From Luteipulveratus mongoliensis (GTDB lineage Bacteria; Actinomycetota; Actinomycetes; Actinomycetales; Dermatophilaceae), in contig NZ_CP011112.1 of assembly GCF_001190945.1 (NCBI RefSeq), positions 4,092,001-4,156,000 of the forward strand: a stretch of 64,000 nt of DNA. The letters run 5' to 3'. The notes under the pieces were generated by a model that searched no databases, was not told where the DNA came from, and was given only the letters and a program-made list of their open reading frames with translations. Positions within the stretch are counted from its first letter, which is position 1, and the number at the start of each line of letters is the position of its first letter. This document shows positions 30,630 through 39,663 of this stretch, one piece after another. The position numbers were made by a program, and so were the translations under genes.

Positions 30630-30673
30630 GCTGAGGAGACTGGCGAGACCAGATACCTCAGCGAGAAGACGAA

Positions 30674-32677
30674 TCAGTCTTCGTCGTCGAGCTTGATCGA
30701 TGAGGTCTGCTGGACCTGCATCAGGAACTCCACGTTGCTCTTGGTCTTCTTCAACCGGTCGAGCAGCAGCTCGATGCCCTGCTGCTGGTCGAGCGCGGCA
30801 AGCACCCGGCGCAGCTTCCACATGATCTTGAGCTCGTCCCCGGCAAGGAGGATCTCCTCGCGACGCGTGCTCGAGGCGTTGATGTCGACCGCCGGGAAGA
30901 TGCGACGCTCCGCGAGCTGACGCGACAGGCGCAGCTCCCAGTTGCCGGTGCCCTTGAACTCCTCGAAGATGACCTCGTCCATCTTGGAGCCGGTGTCGAT
31001 CAGCGCGGTCGCGAGGATGGTGAGCGAGCCACCGTGCTCGATGTTGCGCGCAGCACCGAAGAACTTCTTCGGCGGGTAGAGCGCAGCGCTGTCGACACCA
31101 CCGGACATGATGCGACCGCTGGCCGGAGCAGCCAGGTTGTAGGCGCGACCCAGACGGGTGATGCCGTCGAGCAGCAGCACGACGTCGTGGCCCATCTCGA
31201 CCAGGCGCTTGGCCCGCTCGATGGCCAGCTCGGCCACGGCCGTGTGGTCGGTCGCCGGGCGGTCGAAGGTCGAGGAGATGACCTCACCCTTGACGGCGCG
31301 CTGGAAGTCAGTGACCTCCTCCGGACGCTCGTCCACCAGGACGACCATCAGGTGGCACTCGGGGTTGTTGGTCGAGATCGCGTTGGCAATCGACTGCATC
31401 ACCAGTGTCTTACCGGCCTTGGCCGGGGAGACGATCAGGCCACGCTGACCCTTACCGATCGGCGACACGAGGTCGATGATGCGGTTGGTGATGTTCTTCT
31501 GGTCATCCTCCAGGCGCAGCCGCTCCTGGGGGTACAGCGGCGTCAGCTTGCTGAACTCGACGCGCGCGCTGGCCTCCTCCGGAGTCATGCCGTTGACCGT
31601 GTCCAACCGCACCAGCGCGTTGAACTTCTGGCGCGCCGGGGGCTGCTCGCCCTCACGCATCGCCTTGACCGCACCGGTCACGGCGTCACCGGCACGCATA
31701 CCGTTCTTCTTGACCATGCCGAGCGGGACGTAGACGTCGTTGGGACCGGAGAGGTAACCGCTGGTCCGCACGAACGCGTAGTTGTCGAGGACGTCCAGGA
31801 TGCCGGCTACGGGCACCAGGACGTCGTCCTCGCGCACCTGGGTGTCGACGTCGCCGAACTCCTCGGCGCGACCACGGCCGCGCTTGCGGTCACGGCCACG
31901 CTGACGACGACGGCCGCGGCCGTCGGTGCCGTCATCACGGTTGGAGCCGCCATCGCGGTTGGGTCCACCGTCACGGTTGGGTCCACCGTCACGGTTGCTG
32001 TTGCCGCCGCCCTGACGGTTGCCACCCTGACGATCGTTGCCCTGGCGGTCGTTGCCACCCTGACGGTCATCGTTTTGGCGATCGCGGTTGCTGTTGCCGC
32101 CCTGGCGGTTGCCACCCTGACGGTCGTTGCCGCCGTCCTGGCGGTTGTCGCCGTCCTGGCGGTCGCGGTTGCCACCGCCGCGGTTGTCGTCCTGGCGACG
32201 CTGCTGGCGGTCACCGCTCTGGCGGTTCTCGCCTCGGGAGTCCTCGCCGTCGGTGGTCTGACCACCGTCGGAGTCGCCGCTCTCGGAACGGCGCTGCTCG
32301 GGCTGGCGCTGCTCGGCCTGGCCGGTCGAAGCGTTGTCGGACGCGCTCTCAGAGGCGCGGCCGCCGGCGCTGGAGCCGGTCGCCGCAGGTGCGGAGGCCT
32401 GCTCGACGCTGGTCACCGGCGCGACGGCCGGCTCCGCGGTGGCACTGGTGGCACGACGCGGCTTGCGACGCGCAACCGGCTCGGCGGCAGGAGCGCCGCC
32501 TCCGGAACGACCGGCGCCGATGGCGGCAACCAGATCGCTCTTACGCATCTTGGAGGTGCCCTTGATGCCCATGCTCGAGGCGAGCTGCTTGAGCTCGTCG
32601 AGCTTGAGGGCGCTGAGGCCACCTCGGGGAGTCGAGTCACCGGCAGATGGCGCGGCGACCTCGGTGGTGTCTGTCAC
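30674..32677 (-). CDS. rho: Transcription termination factor Rho with large N-terminal insertion
   Basis: RNA-dependent hexameric ATPase that ends transcription. 667 aa, against about 420 in E. coli. Rho N domain at 20-56 ([20 protein letters not shown]), then a low-complexity insertion at about 60-275: Ala/Ser-rich, then many DRQGGN/NRDGGPN units, then Arg-rich [18 protein letters not shown]. Cold-shock-like RNA-binding domain 285-345 ([20 protein letters not shown]) and ATPase domain with Walker A SPAKAGKT (417-424). Such insertions are known in high-GC actinobacteria and bind RNA non-specifically. ATG at 32677, 219 bp after thrB. Confidence 0.97.
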   Translation of the reverse strand: MTDTTEVAAPSAGDSTPRGGLSALKLDELKQLASSMGIKGTSKMRKSDLVAAIGAGRSGGGAPAAEPVARRKPRRATSATAEPAVAPVTSVEQASAPAATGSSAGGRASESASDNASTGQAEQRQPEQRRSESGDSDGGQTTDGEDSRGENRQSGDRQQRRQDDNRGGGNRDRQDGDNRQDGGNDRQGGNRQGGNSNRDRQNDDRQGGNDRQGNDRQGGNRQGGGNSNRDGGPNRDGGPNRDGGSNRDDGTDGRGRRRQRGRDRKRGRGRAEEFGDVDTQVREDDVLVPVAGILDVLDNYAFVRTSGYLSGPNDVYVPLGMVKKNGMRAGDAVTGAVKAMREGEQPPARQKFNALVRLDTVNGMTPEEASARVEFSKLTPLYPQERLRLEDDQKNITNRIIDLVSPIGKGQRGLIVSPAKAGKTLVMQSIANAISTNNPECHLMVVLVDERPEEVTDFQRAVKGEVISSTFDRPATDHTAVAELAIERAKRLVEMGHDVVLLLDGITRLGRAYNLAAPASGRIMSGGVDSAALYPPKKFFGAARNIEHGGSLTILATALIDTGSKMDEVIFEEFKGTGNWELRLSRQLAERRIFPAVDINASSTRREEILLAGDELKIMWKLRRVLAALDQQQGIELLLDRLKKTKSNVEFLMQVQQTSSIKLDDED

Positions 32678-32896
32678 GAAGGATCCTTCCCCCTCGTCAT
32701 GCCCCAGCCTCGTGCCGGGGTTTGGGGTATTGACCAGCCAGGTTCAGATCCTGGCTACGACCTCACGACCAAACCCGCACGCCAGTGATGGCGTCACGCG
32801 CTCGTGAGGAGAAGTCGCACCAATCAAGATCCCGTGTCAGGAGATCTGGGGTGCCCAGAAGCACTAAGCCCCCGGGCTGGTGGTGCGCACCACAAT
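32678..32896 (-). promoter_or_regulatory. thrB-rho intergenic region, structured rho leader
   Basis: 219 bp without a gene. Holds a hairpin AGCCAGG / CCTGGCT (32736-32756), a tight hairpin ACGCCA-GTGA-TGGCGT (32779-32794), and a perfect 14-bp palindrome GTGGTGCGCACCAC (32880-32893) four bases after the thrB stop, possibly its terminator or an operator. rho leaders are commonly autoregulated through Rho itself, which would fit an untranslated leader of this size. No clear -10/-35 pair was identified. Confidence 0.45.
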
Positions 32897-33850
32897 CTAC
32901 ACCGTGGCCCTGGGTTCGCGCGAAACGACCCGAACTCCGGACGCCGCAATCTCCGGCTGGAGGACGTCCCACCCGTCGTGCACCGCGACGATGTCGGTCA
33001 CGGCCTGGACGTTGTGCGTCGTGGCCAGCACGAGCACCGACGGGCCGGCACCCGACACGGTGGCCGCGTGACCGGCAGCACGCAGCCGGTCCACCATCGC
33101 CATGGTCAGCGGGTAGTAGGACCGGCGCTGCTCCTGGTGCAGCCAGTCACGCGTCGCAGGCAGCAGCAGGTCGGGTGAGCGGGTGAGGGCCTGGGTCAGC
33201 AGAGCCGTTCTGCCACTGTTCGCGGCGGCCGCCGCCAGCTCGACCTGAGGTGGCAGAGCCGCCCGCGCCTCGTGAGTCGGCAAGCGGTCGGCGGGCAGGA
33301 GTACGACCGGCCGCAGGTCCTCGTGAGGCACGAGCTGGGCCGTACGCCAGCGGGTCTCGGCGTTCGGATCGTCGTCGGCCCATGAGACGGTCAGGCCGCC
33401 GTAGACGCTCGCGGATGCGTTGTCCGGGTGCCCCTCGAGGGTGCTCGCGATGTCATTGATCAGGGCCATCCCACCGGGCGTGTCGGTGTCCGTGCCCGCC
33501 AGCGCGGCCGCGGCCGCGACGCCCGCGACGATTGCCGAGGCGGACGAGCCCAGCCCACGCGAGTGCGGAATGGCGTTGCGGCACCTCAGGGTCAGGCCGA
33601 ACGGCGCCGGGACCCGCAGCTCGTGCCAGGTGGCGAGCATGGAGCGGTAGACGAGGTGGGACGGATCGCGCGGCACCTCGGCGTGCGCCTCACCCTCAGC
33701 CTCGATGACCAGGCGGCTGCCGGTGACGTCGACCTCGAGCTCGTCCCAGACGCCCAGTGCCAGGCCGATCGAGTCGAAGCCTGGCCCGAGGTTGGCCGCG
33801 CTCGCCGGCACGCGGACCGCGACGGCCGAACCCTCGACGATGCGCGACAA
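32897..33850 (-). CDS. thrB: Homoserine kinase
   Basis: Phosphorylates L-homoserine with ATP for threonine synthesis. 317 aa GHMP-family kinase: VRVPASAANLGPGFDSIGLA at the N-terminus, phosphate-binding PHSRGLGSSASAIVAG at about 94-109 and VSGAGPSVLVL near the C-terminus. The start is TTG at 33850, five bases after the thrC stop, with GGAGGG about nine bases upstream; no ATG/GTG would preserve the conserved N-terminus. Last gene of lysA-hom-thrC-thrB. Confidence 0.95.
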   Translation of the reverse strand: MSRIVEGSAVAVRVPASAANLGPGFDSIGLALGVWDELEVDVTGSRLVIEAEGEAHAEVPRDPSHLVYRSMLATWHELRVPAPFGLTLRCRNAIPHSRGLGSSASAIVAGVAAAAALAGTDTDTPGGMALINDIASTLEGHPDNASASVYGGLTVSWADDDPNAETRWRTAQLVPHEDLRPVVLLPADRLPTHEARAALPPQVELAAAAANSGRTALLTQALTRSPDLLLPATRDWLHQEQRRSYYPLTMAMVDRLRAAGHAATVSGAGPSVLVLATTHNVQAVTDIVAVHDGWDVLQPEIAASGVRVVSREPRATV

Positions 33851-33855
33851 GGCGA

Positions 33856-34944
33856 TCAGCCCTCCAGGCCCAACGCCGCCGCCGCCGTCACCGCGTCAAC
33901 CGATACGCGGGTCGGCTGGACATCGCTGCCGTCGGCGTTCTTCAGCGCCCAGGCCGGGTCCTTGAGTCCGTGACCGGTGACCGTGCAGACAATGCGCGCG
34001 CCGGCCGGCACGAGGCCCTTCTCGTGCATCTGCAGGAGCCCGGCCACGCTGGCGGCAGAGGCGGGCTCGACAAAGATGCCTTCGGTGCTCGACAGCAACC
34101 GGTGCGCCTGGAGGATCTGCTCGTCCGTCACGGAGTCGATCACACCCTTCGACTCGTCGCGCGCGGCCTCAGCCAGCTCCCACGACGCCGGGTTGCCGAT
34201 CCGGATCGCCGTCGCGATCGTGTCCGGCTGGTCGACCGGATGACCGAGCACGATCGGCGCCGCACCCGCTGCTTGGAAGCCCCACATCGCTGGCGCCCTC
34301 GTGGCCAACGGCGCGAGATCGCCTGCAGGAGAAAGGGATTCGCCGTATCCCTTCCAGTACGCCGTGATGTTGCCAGCGTTGCCGACCGGCAAGCAGTGGA
34401 TGTCAGGAGCGTCACTGAGCGCCTCGACGATCTCGAATGCTGCGGTCTTCTGACCCTCGATGCGGGCGGGGTTGACCGAGTTGACGAGCTCCACCGGGTA
34501 GGCCTCGGCGAGCTTGCGGGCCAACGTGAGGCAGTCGTCGAAGTTGCCGTCGACCTGCAGCAGAGTCGCGCCGTGCGCGATCGCCTGGCTCAGCTTGCCC
34601 ATCGCGATCTTGCCGTCGGGCACGAGCACGCCACACGTCATGCCGGCCTTGGTGGCGTACGCCGCTGCCGAGGCGCTCGTGTTGCCCGTCGACGCGCAGA
34701 TGACGGCCTTCGCACCGTGCTTGGCCGCGACCGAGATGGCGGTCGTCATCCCGCGGTCCTTGAACGATCCCGTCGGATTCAGGCCTTCGTACTTGACGTG
34801 GACCTCGGCACCGACTCGCTCGCTCAGCTGCTCCGCGTGGATGAGCGGTGTGCCGCCCTCACCGAGGGTGACGACCGGCGCGCCGTCCAGCAGAGGCAAC
34901 CGGTCGGCGTACTCACGGATCACGCCTCGCCACTGGTGAGCCAT
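33856..34944 (-). CDS. thrC: Threonine synthase
   Basis: PLP enzyme converting O-phosphohomoserine to threonine. 362 aa, short type. PLP lysine Lys62 in [11 protein letters not shown]; other family segments are [27 protein letters not shown] (in parts) and [19 protein letters not shown] at 34944, one base from the hom stop, so tightly coupled. Confidence 0.97.
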   Translation of the reverse strand: MAHQWRGVIREYADRLPLLDGAPVVTLGEGGTPLIHAEQLSERVGAEVHVKYEGLNPTGSFKDRGMTTAISVAAKHGAKAVICASTGNTSASAAAYATKAGMTCGVLVPDGKIAMGKLSQAIAHGATLLQVDGNFDDCLTLARKLAEAYPVELVNSVNPARIEGQKTAAFEIVEALSDAPDIHCLPVGNAGNITAYWKGYGESLSPAGDLAPLATRAPAMWGFQAAGAAPIVLGHPVDQPDTIATAIRIGNPASWELAEAARDESKGVIDSVTDEQILQAHRLLSSTEGIFVEPASAASVAGLLQMHEKGLVPAGARIVCTVTGHGLKDPAWALKNADGSDVQPTRVSVDAVTAAAALGLEG

Positions 34945-34945
34945 G

Positions 34946-36262
34946 TCAGATCCCTTCCATGCGCAGCACGGAGGTCACCGCGCTGACGTCGTCGAGCAGG
35001 CGCAGCTGGTCGACCGTGCGCGCGAGCGCGGCATCGGACGCCGCGTGCGTGGCAATGGTGAGTGTGGCGAGTCCGTCCTCGCTGCGACGAACGCCCTGAC
35101 GCATGCTCTCGATCGAAACCCCTTGAGTACCAAAGACACTCGTCACGTGAGCCAGCACTCCCGACCGGTCCTGCACGTCGGTGCGGATGACATACCGGGT
35201 CTGCACCTGCGCCATCGGGAGGATCGGCAGATCGGCGTACGCCGACTCGCCCGGCCCACGACTGCCGGTCACCTTGTGCCTCGCTGCCTGGACCAGGTCG
35301 CCGAGAACAGCCGAGGCCGTCGGGTCGCCACCCGCTCCCTGGCCGTAGAACATCAGCTCGCCGGCGAGCTCGGTCTCGATGAAGACTGCGTTGTACGCCT
35401 CCCGCACCGAGGCCAGCGGGTGCGAGCGGGGCACGAGTGTGGGGTGAACTCGCACGCTGAGGCTCTCGTCGCCGCGCTCGTCCTGTCGCCGCTCACAGAT
35501 CGCAAGCAGCTTGACGACGCAACCCATCTTGCGGGCGGCACGGATGTCCTCGGACGTGATGGACATGATGCCTTCGCAGCTGACGTCCGGCGCAGCGACG
35601 CGGGTGTGGAACGCGAGTGACGCCAGGATCGCCGCCTTGGCGCGTGCGTCGTGCCCCTCGACATCGGCACTCGGGTCGGCCTCGGCATAACCGAGCTCCT
35701 GCGCCTCAGTGAGGACGTCTGCGAGGTCCTCGCCGGTGCGGTCCATCTTGTCCAGGATGAAGTTGGTGGTGCCGTTGACGATGCCCATCACGCGCTGCAC
35801 GGAGTCGCCGGCGAGCGAGACGTGCAGCGGCCGCAGCAGCGGGATGGCACCGGCGACGGACGCCTCGTAGTAGAGGTCGACGCCGTTCTCGGCGGCGGTC
35901 TCGTAGAGCCGCGGTCCGTCCTCGCCGAGCAGCGCCTTGTTGGCCGTCACGACGCTCGCGCCGTGCTTCATCGCACTGATCAGCAGGCCGCGCGCCGGCT
36001 CGATGCCGCCGATCAGCTCGACCACGACATCTGCGCGGGTGACGAGCTCGTCCGCGTCTGTCGTGAACAGCGAGGCGTCGAGCCCGGACTCGGGACGCGG
36101 CTTGCCGGCGTCCCGCACCGCAACGCCGACGACCTCGAGCGGGCGACCGACCCGTGCGGCGAACTCGTCGGCGCGATCGACGAGGCGCCGCGCGACTGCG
36201 GTGCCGACGGTGCCGCATCCCAGCAGTGCGACGCGCAGCGGTGACTCCGCCATGGTGCTCAC
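34946..36262 (-). CDS. hom: Homoserine dehydrogenase
   Basis: NAD(P)H-dependent reduction of aspartate semialdehyde to homoserine, the branch point away from lysine. 438 aa. Rossmann motif [15 protein letters not shown], catalytic-region [15 protein letters not shown] and [14 protein letters not shown], and a C-terminal ACT domain at about 355-438 ([20 protein letters not shown]), which in related enzymes mediates threonine feedback. GTG start overlaps the lysA stop by four bases. Confidence 0.97.
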   Translation of the reverse strand: MSTMAESPLRVALLGCGTVGTAVARRLVDRADEFAARVGRPLEVVGVAVRDAGKPRPESGLDASLFTTDADELVTRADVVVELIGGIEPARGLLISAMKHGASVVTANKALLGEDGPRLYETAAENGVDLYYEASVAGAIPLLRPLHVSLAGDSVQRVMGIVNGTTNFILDKMDRTGEDLADVLTEAQELGYAEADPSADVEGHDARAKAAILASLAFHTRVAAPDVSCEGIMSITSEDIRAARKMGCVVKLLAICERRQDERGDESLSVRVHPTLVPRSHPLASVREAYNAVFIETELAGELMFYGQGAGGDPTASAVLGDLVQAARHKVTGSRGPGESAYADLPILPMAQVQTRYVIRTDVQDRSGVLAHVTSVFGTQGVSIESMRQGVRRSEDGLATLTIATHAASDAALARTVDQLRLLDDVSAVTSVLRMEGI

Positions 36263-37620
36263 TCCCCCTCCAGGGCCAAGAGGTCCTCGATCGTCTCGCG
36301 GCGCAGGATCGCGCGTGACTTGCCGTCACGAACCGCCACGACGGGCGGCCGCGGCACGTGGTTGTACTGGCTCGCCAGACTCCGGCAGTACGCACCCGTG
36401 GCCGGCACCGCGATCAGGTCACCGGCACGGACATCGCCGGGCAGTCGTACGTCACGCACGATGATGTCGCCGCTCTCGCAGTGCTTGCCGACGACGCGGG
36501 CCTGGACCTCCGGCGCCTCACTGGCTCGGTTGGCGACGACGCAGGTGTACTCGGCGCCGTAGAGCGCCGGCCGCGGGTTGTCGCTCATGCCGCCGTCGAC
36601 GGACACGTAGGTGCGGACGAGGTCGTCATCGGCCTGCACCTCCTTGACCGTGCCGACCTCGTAGACCGTCACTCCCCCGGGCCCGACGATCGCGCGTCCG
36701 GGCTCGACCGAGATGTGCGGCACCGGCGCGCCCTGCTCACGGCAGGCGGACTCCACGATCTCGGCGAGCTGTCCTGCCAGGTCGTCCGGCTCGAGCGGCT
36801 CGTCACTCGGCACATAGGCGATGCCGAACCCGCCGCCGAGGTCGAGCTCGGGCAACGTGATGCCATGGTCGCGCGCGACCTCGAGCTGCAGCGCGATGAG
36901 GCGAGTGGCCGCGACGCGGAAGCCGTCGGCCTCGAAGATCTGACTGCCGATGTGGGAGTGAAAACCGAGCAGTGACAACGCATCTGGGTGCTTCAACACC
37001 GCCGCGACCGCTTCGCTCACCTGGCCACCGGCGAGGCTGAAGCCGAACTTCTGGTCCTCGTGAGCGGTCGCGATGAACTCGTGCGTGTGCGCCTCGACGC
37101 CGGCCTTGACCCGGATCATGACGGGCGCGACGGTGCCCCGCTGACGCGCGGCCTCGGCGACGCGGTCGACCTCCTCGAAGGAGTCGACGATGATGCGGCC
37201 GACGCCGTAGTCGACGGCCGCCTCGATCTCGGCGACCGACTTGTTGTTGCCGTGCAGCCCGATCTGCGCGCCGGGGATCTGCGCCCGCTGCGCCACGGCG
37301 AGCTCGCCGCCGGTGCACACGTCGAGACGCAGACCCTCCTCGATCACCCAGCGAGCCATCGCCGTACAGAGGAAGGCCTTGCCGGCGTAGTAGACGTCGG
37401 CCTGCGTGCCGATCCGCTCGAAGGCGGTGGCGAACGCGCCGCGGAAGGCGGCTGCGCGCCGGCGTACGTCCGCCTCGTCGAGGAGGTAGACGGGCGTGCC
37501 GTGCTGGGCCACGAGCTCGCGGACGTCGGCACCGGCGATCTGCACGGCACCGTCGGGAGTTCGCGTCGCCGACTCCGGCCAGACGTGCGGGTGCAGCGCG
37601 TTGGCGTGGGGCGATGTCAC
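36259..37620 (-). CDS. lysA: Diaminopimelate decarboxylase
   Basis: Last step of lysine synthesis, meso-DAP to L-Lys, PLP-dependent. 453 aa from GTG at 37620, which has AAGGAG six bases upstream; a longer open frame runs upstream into the next gene but lacks conserved residues. PLP lysine Lys81 in DVYYAGKAFLC; HIGSQI (FHSHIGSQIFE), EPGRAIVGPGG and the active-site HCESGDI near the C-terminus. The stop overlaps hom. Presence implies a DAP pathway. Confidence 0.97.
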   Translation of the reverse strand: MTSPHANALHPHVWPESATRTPDGAVQIAGADVRELVAQHGTPVYLLDEADVRRRAAAFRGAFATAFERIGTQADVYYAGKAFLCTAMARWVIEEGLRLDVCTGGELAVAQRAQIPGAQIGLHGNNKSVAEIEAAVDYGVGRIIVDSFEEVDRVAEAARQRGTVAPVMIRVKAGVEAHTHEFIATAHEDQKFGFSLAGGQVSEAVAAVLKHPDALSLLGFHSHIGSQIFEADGFRVAATRLIALQLEVARDHGITLPELDLGGGFGIAYVPSDEPLEPDDLAGQLAEIVESACREQGAPVPHISVEPGRAIVGPGGVTVYEVGTVKEVQADDDLVRTYVSVDGGMSDNPRPALYGAEYTCVVANRASEAPEVQARVVGKHCESGDIIVRDVRLPGDVRAGDLIAVPATGAYCRSLASQYNHVPRPPVVAVRDGKSRAILRRETIEDLLALEGE

Positions 37621-37630
37621 GCGAACTCCT

Positions 37631-38395
37631 TCAGATCTGCGTGGGCGCGGGAATCCCGGCCTGTCCCAGGCCGGTCGCGAGAACGATACGGGCCGCCTCG
37701 GCGAGCCGAGCACTCGTCCAGCAGACGGGCGGCTGTCCTGAGGCCCGCCAGGCCAGGGCTGCCTCCGCGACGGACTCGAGGTGCAGGATCCAGGGGCGGG
37801 TACGCCCGGCCCGGGCCGCCTCGGCCAGCACCATCGGCGTCTCCGCCACCGTCGCCAGCAGTCGCTCGCCCCCGTCTGCCGGTGGTCTGCCGAGCCGCGC
37901 GTGCGCCAGCAGCACGGCGAACAACGGGTCGGCCGGAGTCCGCGACCCCAGCCCTGCGCGAGCGACGTCGATCTGTTGGCCGTCCGCGGATCGTGCGGTG
38001 ACCCAGCGCGCACTCGCGTCGCCTGCGAGACGGGCGAGGTCGGCGTACGACGTCGTGGTGGCGTCGCGGGTGAGGCGCCAGCTCCGGTCAGGCGCCTGTC
38101 GAGCGACGAGCTCCTCGCCCACGCTCGCCACGAGCGTCCGGTCGAGCTGCTGGTCAAGCACCGCGTCGAGGTCGTCGGGTCCGAGGGTCAAGGTCAGCTC
38201 GTCCCCGGCGAGGGTGACGCCAGGCGTATGCCGAGCGCTCCCCATCGCTCTCGCGACCGCCGCCGCGTCCCGGCCGGCATGGTCGCGCAGCGCGGTAGTG
38301 GTCCAGACGTAGGGCGCGCGAGCCACGTCCGGACGCAGGCGGACCGGCGCCCCGAGATCGGCCGCGAGGACGGCGCCGAGCTGCTCAGGGGTCAC
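37631..38395 (-). CDS. ArgRS-like protein lacking the catalytic domain (N domain + DALR anticodon-binding domain)
   Basis: 254 aa. Residues 1-90 (MTPEQLGAVLAADLGAPVRL ... AVARAMGSARHTPGVTLAGD) resemble the additional N-terminal domain of arginyl-tRNA synthetase; residues about 95-254 resemble its C-terminal DALR anticodon-binding domain (DPLFAVLLAHARLGRP, ILHLESVAEAALAW, LATGLGQAGIPAP). The entire Rossmann core with HIGH and KMSKS motifs is missing, so it cannot charge tRNA. It occupies the place, ten bases upstream of lysA, where actinobacteria usually have argS. Related stand-alone proteins are known in actinobacteria; function is unknown. A tRNA-Arg gene is divergently adjacent. Confidence 0.75.
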   Translation of the reverse strand: MTPEQLGAVLAADLGAPVRLRPDVARAPYVWTTTALRDHAGRDAAAVARAMGSARHTPGVTLAGDELTLTLGPDDLDAVLDQQLDRTLVASVGEELVARQAPDRSWRLTRDATTTSYADLARLAGDASARWVTARSADGQQIDVARAGLGSRTPADPLFAVLLAHARLGRPPADGGERLLATVAETPMVLAEAARAGRTRPWILHLESVAEAALAWRASGQPPVCWTSARLAEAARIVLATGLGQAGIPAPTQI

Positions 38396-38432
38396 GAGCG
38401 ATCAGTCTAGGAACGAGCCCGCTGATGGCGGT

Positions 38433-38461
38433 CTGACGCACCGCGTCAGGACTGTTAGTCT
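38433..38461 (+). promoter_or_regulatory. Predicted tRNA-Arg promoter
   Basis: -35-like CTGACG (38433-38438), 17-bp spacer, -10-like TAGTCT (38456-38461), 29 bp before the mature tRNA. Good spacing and position, moderate hexamer match. Confidence 0.6.
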
Positions 38462-38490
38462 TGCTCCTCGCGCCCGCACATCAGGCGCAC

Positions 38491-38562
38491 GCCCCCTTAG
38501 CTCAGGGGATAGAGCACCGCCCTCCGGAGGCGGGAGCGCAGGTTCGAATCCTGCAGGGGGCG
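38491..38562 (+). tRNA. tRNA-Arg (anticodon CCG)
   Basis: Cloverleaf folds completely: acceptor GCCCCCT / AGGGGGC, D arm GCTC...GAGC, anticodon stem CCGCC / GGCGG with loop CTCCGGA giving anticodon CCG (codon CGG), T arm GCAGG-TTCGAAT-CCTGC, discriminator G at 38562. The CCA end is not encoded, as usual in actinobacteria. Confidence 0.97.
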
Positions 38563-38571
38563 CCGATCAAC

Positions 38572-38618
38572 ATGGTGGTCGTAGCGGGAGACATACCTCT
38601 CGCTACGACCACCATTTT
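38572..38618. terminator. Strong terminator after tRNA-Arg
   Basis: Stem of 19 pairs (one G-U) from 38572-38590 with 38597-38615, loop ACATAC, followed by TTT on the plus strand. Also suited to ending the convergent LacI gene, whose stop is at 38631. Confidence 0.88.
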
Positions 38619-38630
38619 GCTGCCGCAACC

Positions 38631-39623
38631 TCAGGCGCCGCCGCTGGACTGCCGCACGATCAGTTCCCACGGGAAGTCGAACAGCTCACCGGGCGCGCCC
38701 TCCCGGTCGCTCGCCCTGCTCCCGATGATCTTCGCGAGCGCCTCGATGAAACCGACCGGTCCGACGGTCGACAGCGATGGGTCGAGTCGCTCGCCCTGAG
38801 GCGTGTTGCCGACACCGACGACCGCGACGTCGTTCGGGACGGTGAGCCCGAGTCGGTGGGCGGCTTGGACGACTGCGATCGCGGCGAAGTCGGTGGTGCA
38901 GTAGACCGCGGTCGGCCGCGGCGTGGTGCTCAGCAGAGTCAGGGCCGCCCAGTACGCACTCGCCGGGTCGTCGTCGTACGTGCCGAGGTGCTCCTCGCGC
39001 ACCTGTAGCCCTGCTGTGGCGAGCGACGTCACGTACGCGTCATATCTCGGCCCGCGACGACGCCTGGCGAGCGCTGCCACGTGGTCGTGCCGCTCGAGCA
39101 GGTGCTCGACCGCCAGATGGCAGCGCGGCTCAGCGCCAGAGCGCACCACGTCGAAGGCACCGGGCTCGAGATGCTCGTCGAAGACGACGATCTGGACGCC
39201 CTCGTCCGCAAGGCGGGTCAGGTCGTCGACGGCGTCGGCGGTGACGCCGTCGATGAAGACGACGTCGGGCGTACGCCGCGCCAACGCCTGACGCCAGTCG
39301 CCGTGCGCGAGCACGAGAGCGGTCTTGCCCAAGGTCTCTACGTAGTCGCCCACCGCGTTCGCGACGGCCTGGGACCACGGGTCGGCAAGCATGTGCAGCG
39401 ACAGCAGGACCAGGTCGGACTTCCCGGTGCGGATCGAGCGAGCCGCATCGTTGCGCCGGTACTGCAGATCCCGCGCAGCCGCCCGGACCCGCTCAGCCGT
39501 GGCGTCGGAGATGGTGCGTTCGCGCGCTCGCCCAGCGAGGACGTACGACGCAGTCGCCACCGACACTCCGGCACGTTCGGCGACATGGCGAAGCGTCGGT
39601 CTGTCCGACCTGCGTGTAGCCAC
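38631..39623 (-). CDS. LacI family transcriptional regulator
   Basis: 330 aa, GTG start at 39623 with GGGAGG upstream. N-terminal LacI helix-turn-helix (TLRHVAERAGVSVATASYVL) and hinge (NDAARSIRTGKSDLV), then a periplasmic-binding-protein-like sensor domain ending in a typical ALAKIIGSRASDR. Located 40 bp after the lplC-like permease, hence likely in the same operon, and presumably binds the inverted repeat at 43272-43300 in front of the binding-protein gene. Confidence 0.92.
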   Translation of the reverse strand: MATRRSDRPTLRHVAERAGVSVATASYVLAGRARERTISDATAERVRAAARDLQYRRNDAARSIRTGKSDLVLLSLHMLADPWSQAVANAVGDYVETLGKTALVLAHGDWRQALARRTPDVVFIDGVTADAVDDLTRLADEGVQIVVFDEHLEPGAFDVVRSGAEPRCHLAVEHLLERHDHVAALARRRRGPRYDAYVTSLATAGLQVREEHLGTYDDDPASAYWAALTLLSTTPRPTAVYCTTDFAAIAVVQAAHRLGLTVPNDVAVVGVGNTPQGERLDPSLSTVGPVGFIEALAKIIGSRASDREGAPGELFDFPWELIVRQSSGGA

Positions 39624-39663
39624 CGTGCCCCCACCTCCCTCGTCCGCCGATGAAACGGCCGGC

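Noticed and set aside
30579-30821. Small reverse-strand open frame between rho and the hairpins
   Set aside because: Overlaps the end of rho in another frame and runs through the hairpin; no ribosome binding site or family match.
31900-32260. Short regular repeats resembling a CRISPR array
   Set aside because: They are in-frame coding repeats of the Rho insertion (DRQGGN-like units) without uniform repeats and unique spacers.
37621-38157. 632-aa version of LysA
   Set aside because: The extra N-terminus is a shadow of the ArgRS-like gene; the GTG at 37620 has a good ribosome binding site and starts the conserved protein.
37631-38395. Functional arginyl-tRNA synthetase
   Set aside because: HIGH and KMSKS motifs and the whole catalytic domain are absent.
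38491-38562. tRNA gene as an integrated-element attachment site
   Set aside because: No duplicate of the tRNA 3' end and no integrase or transposase was seen in the window.
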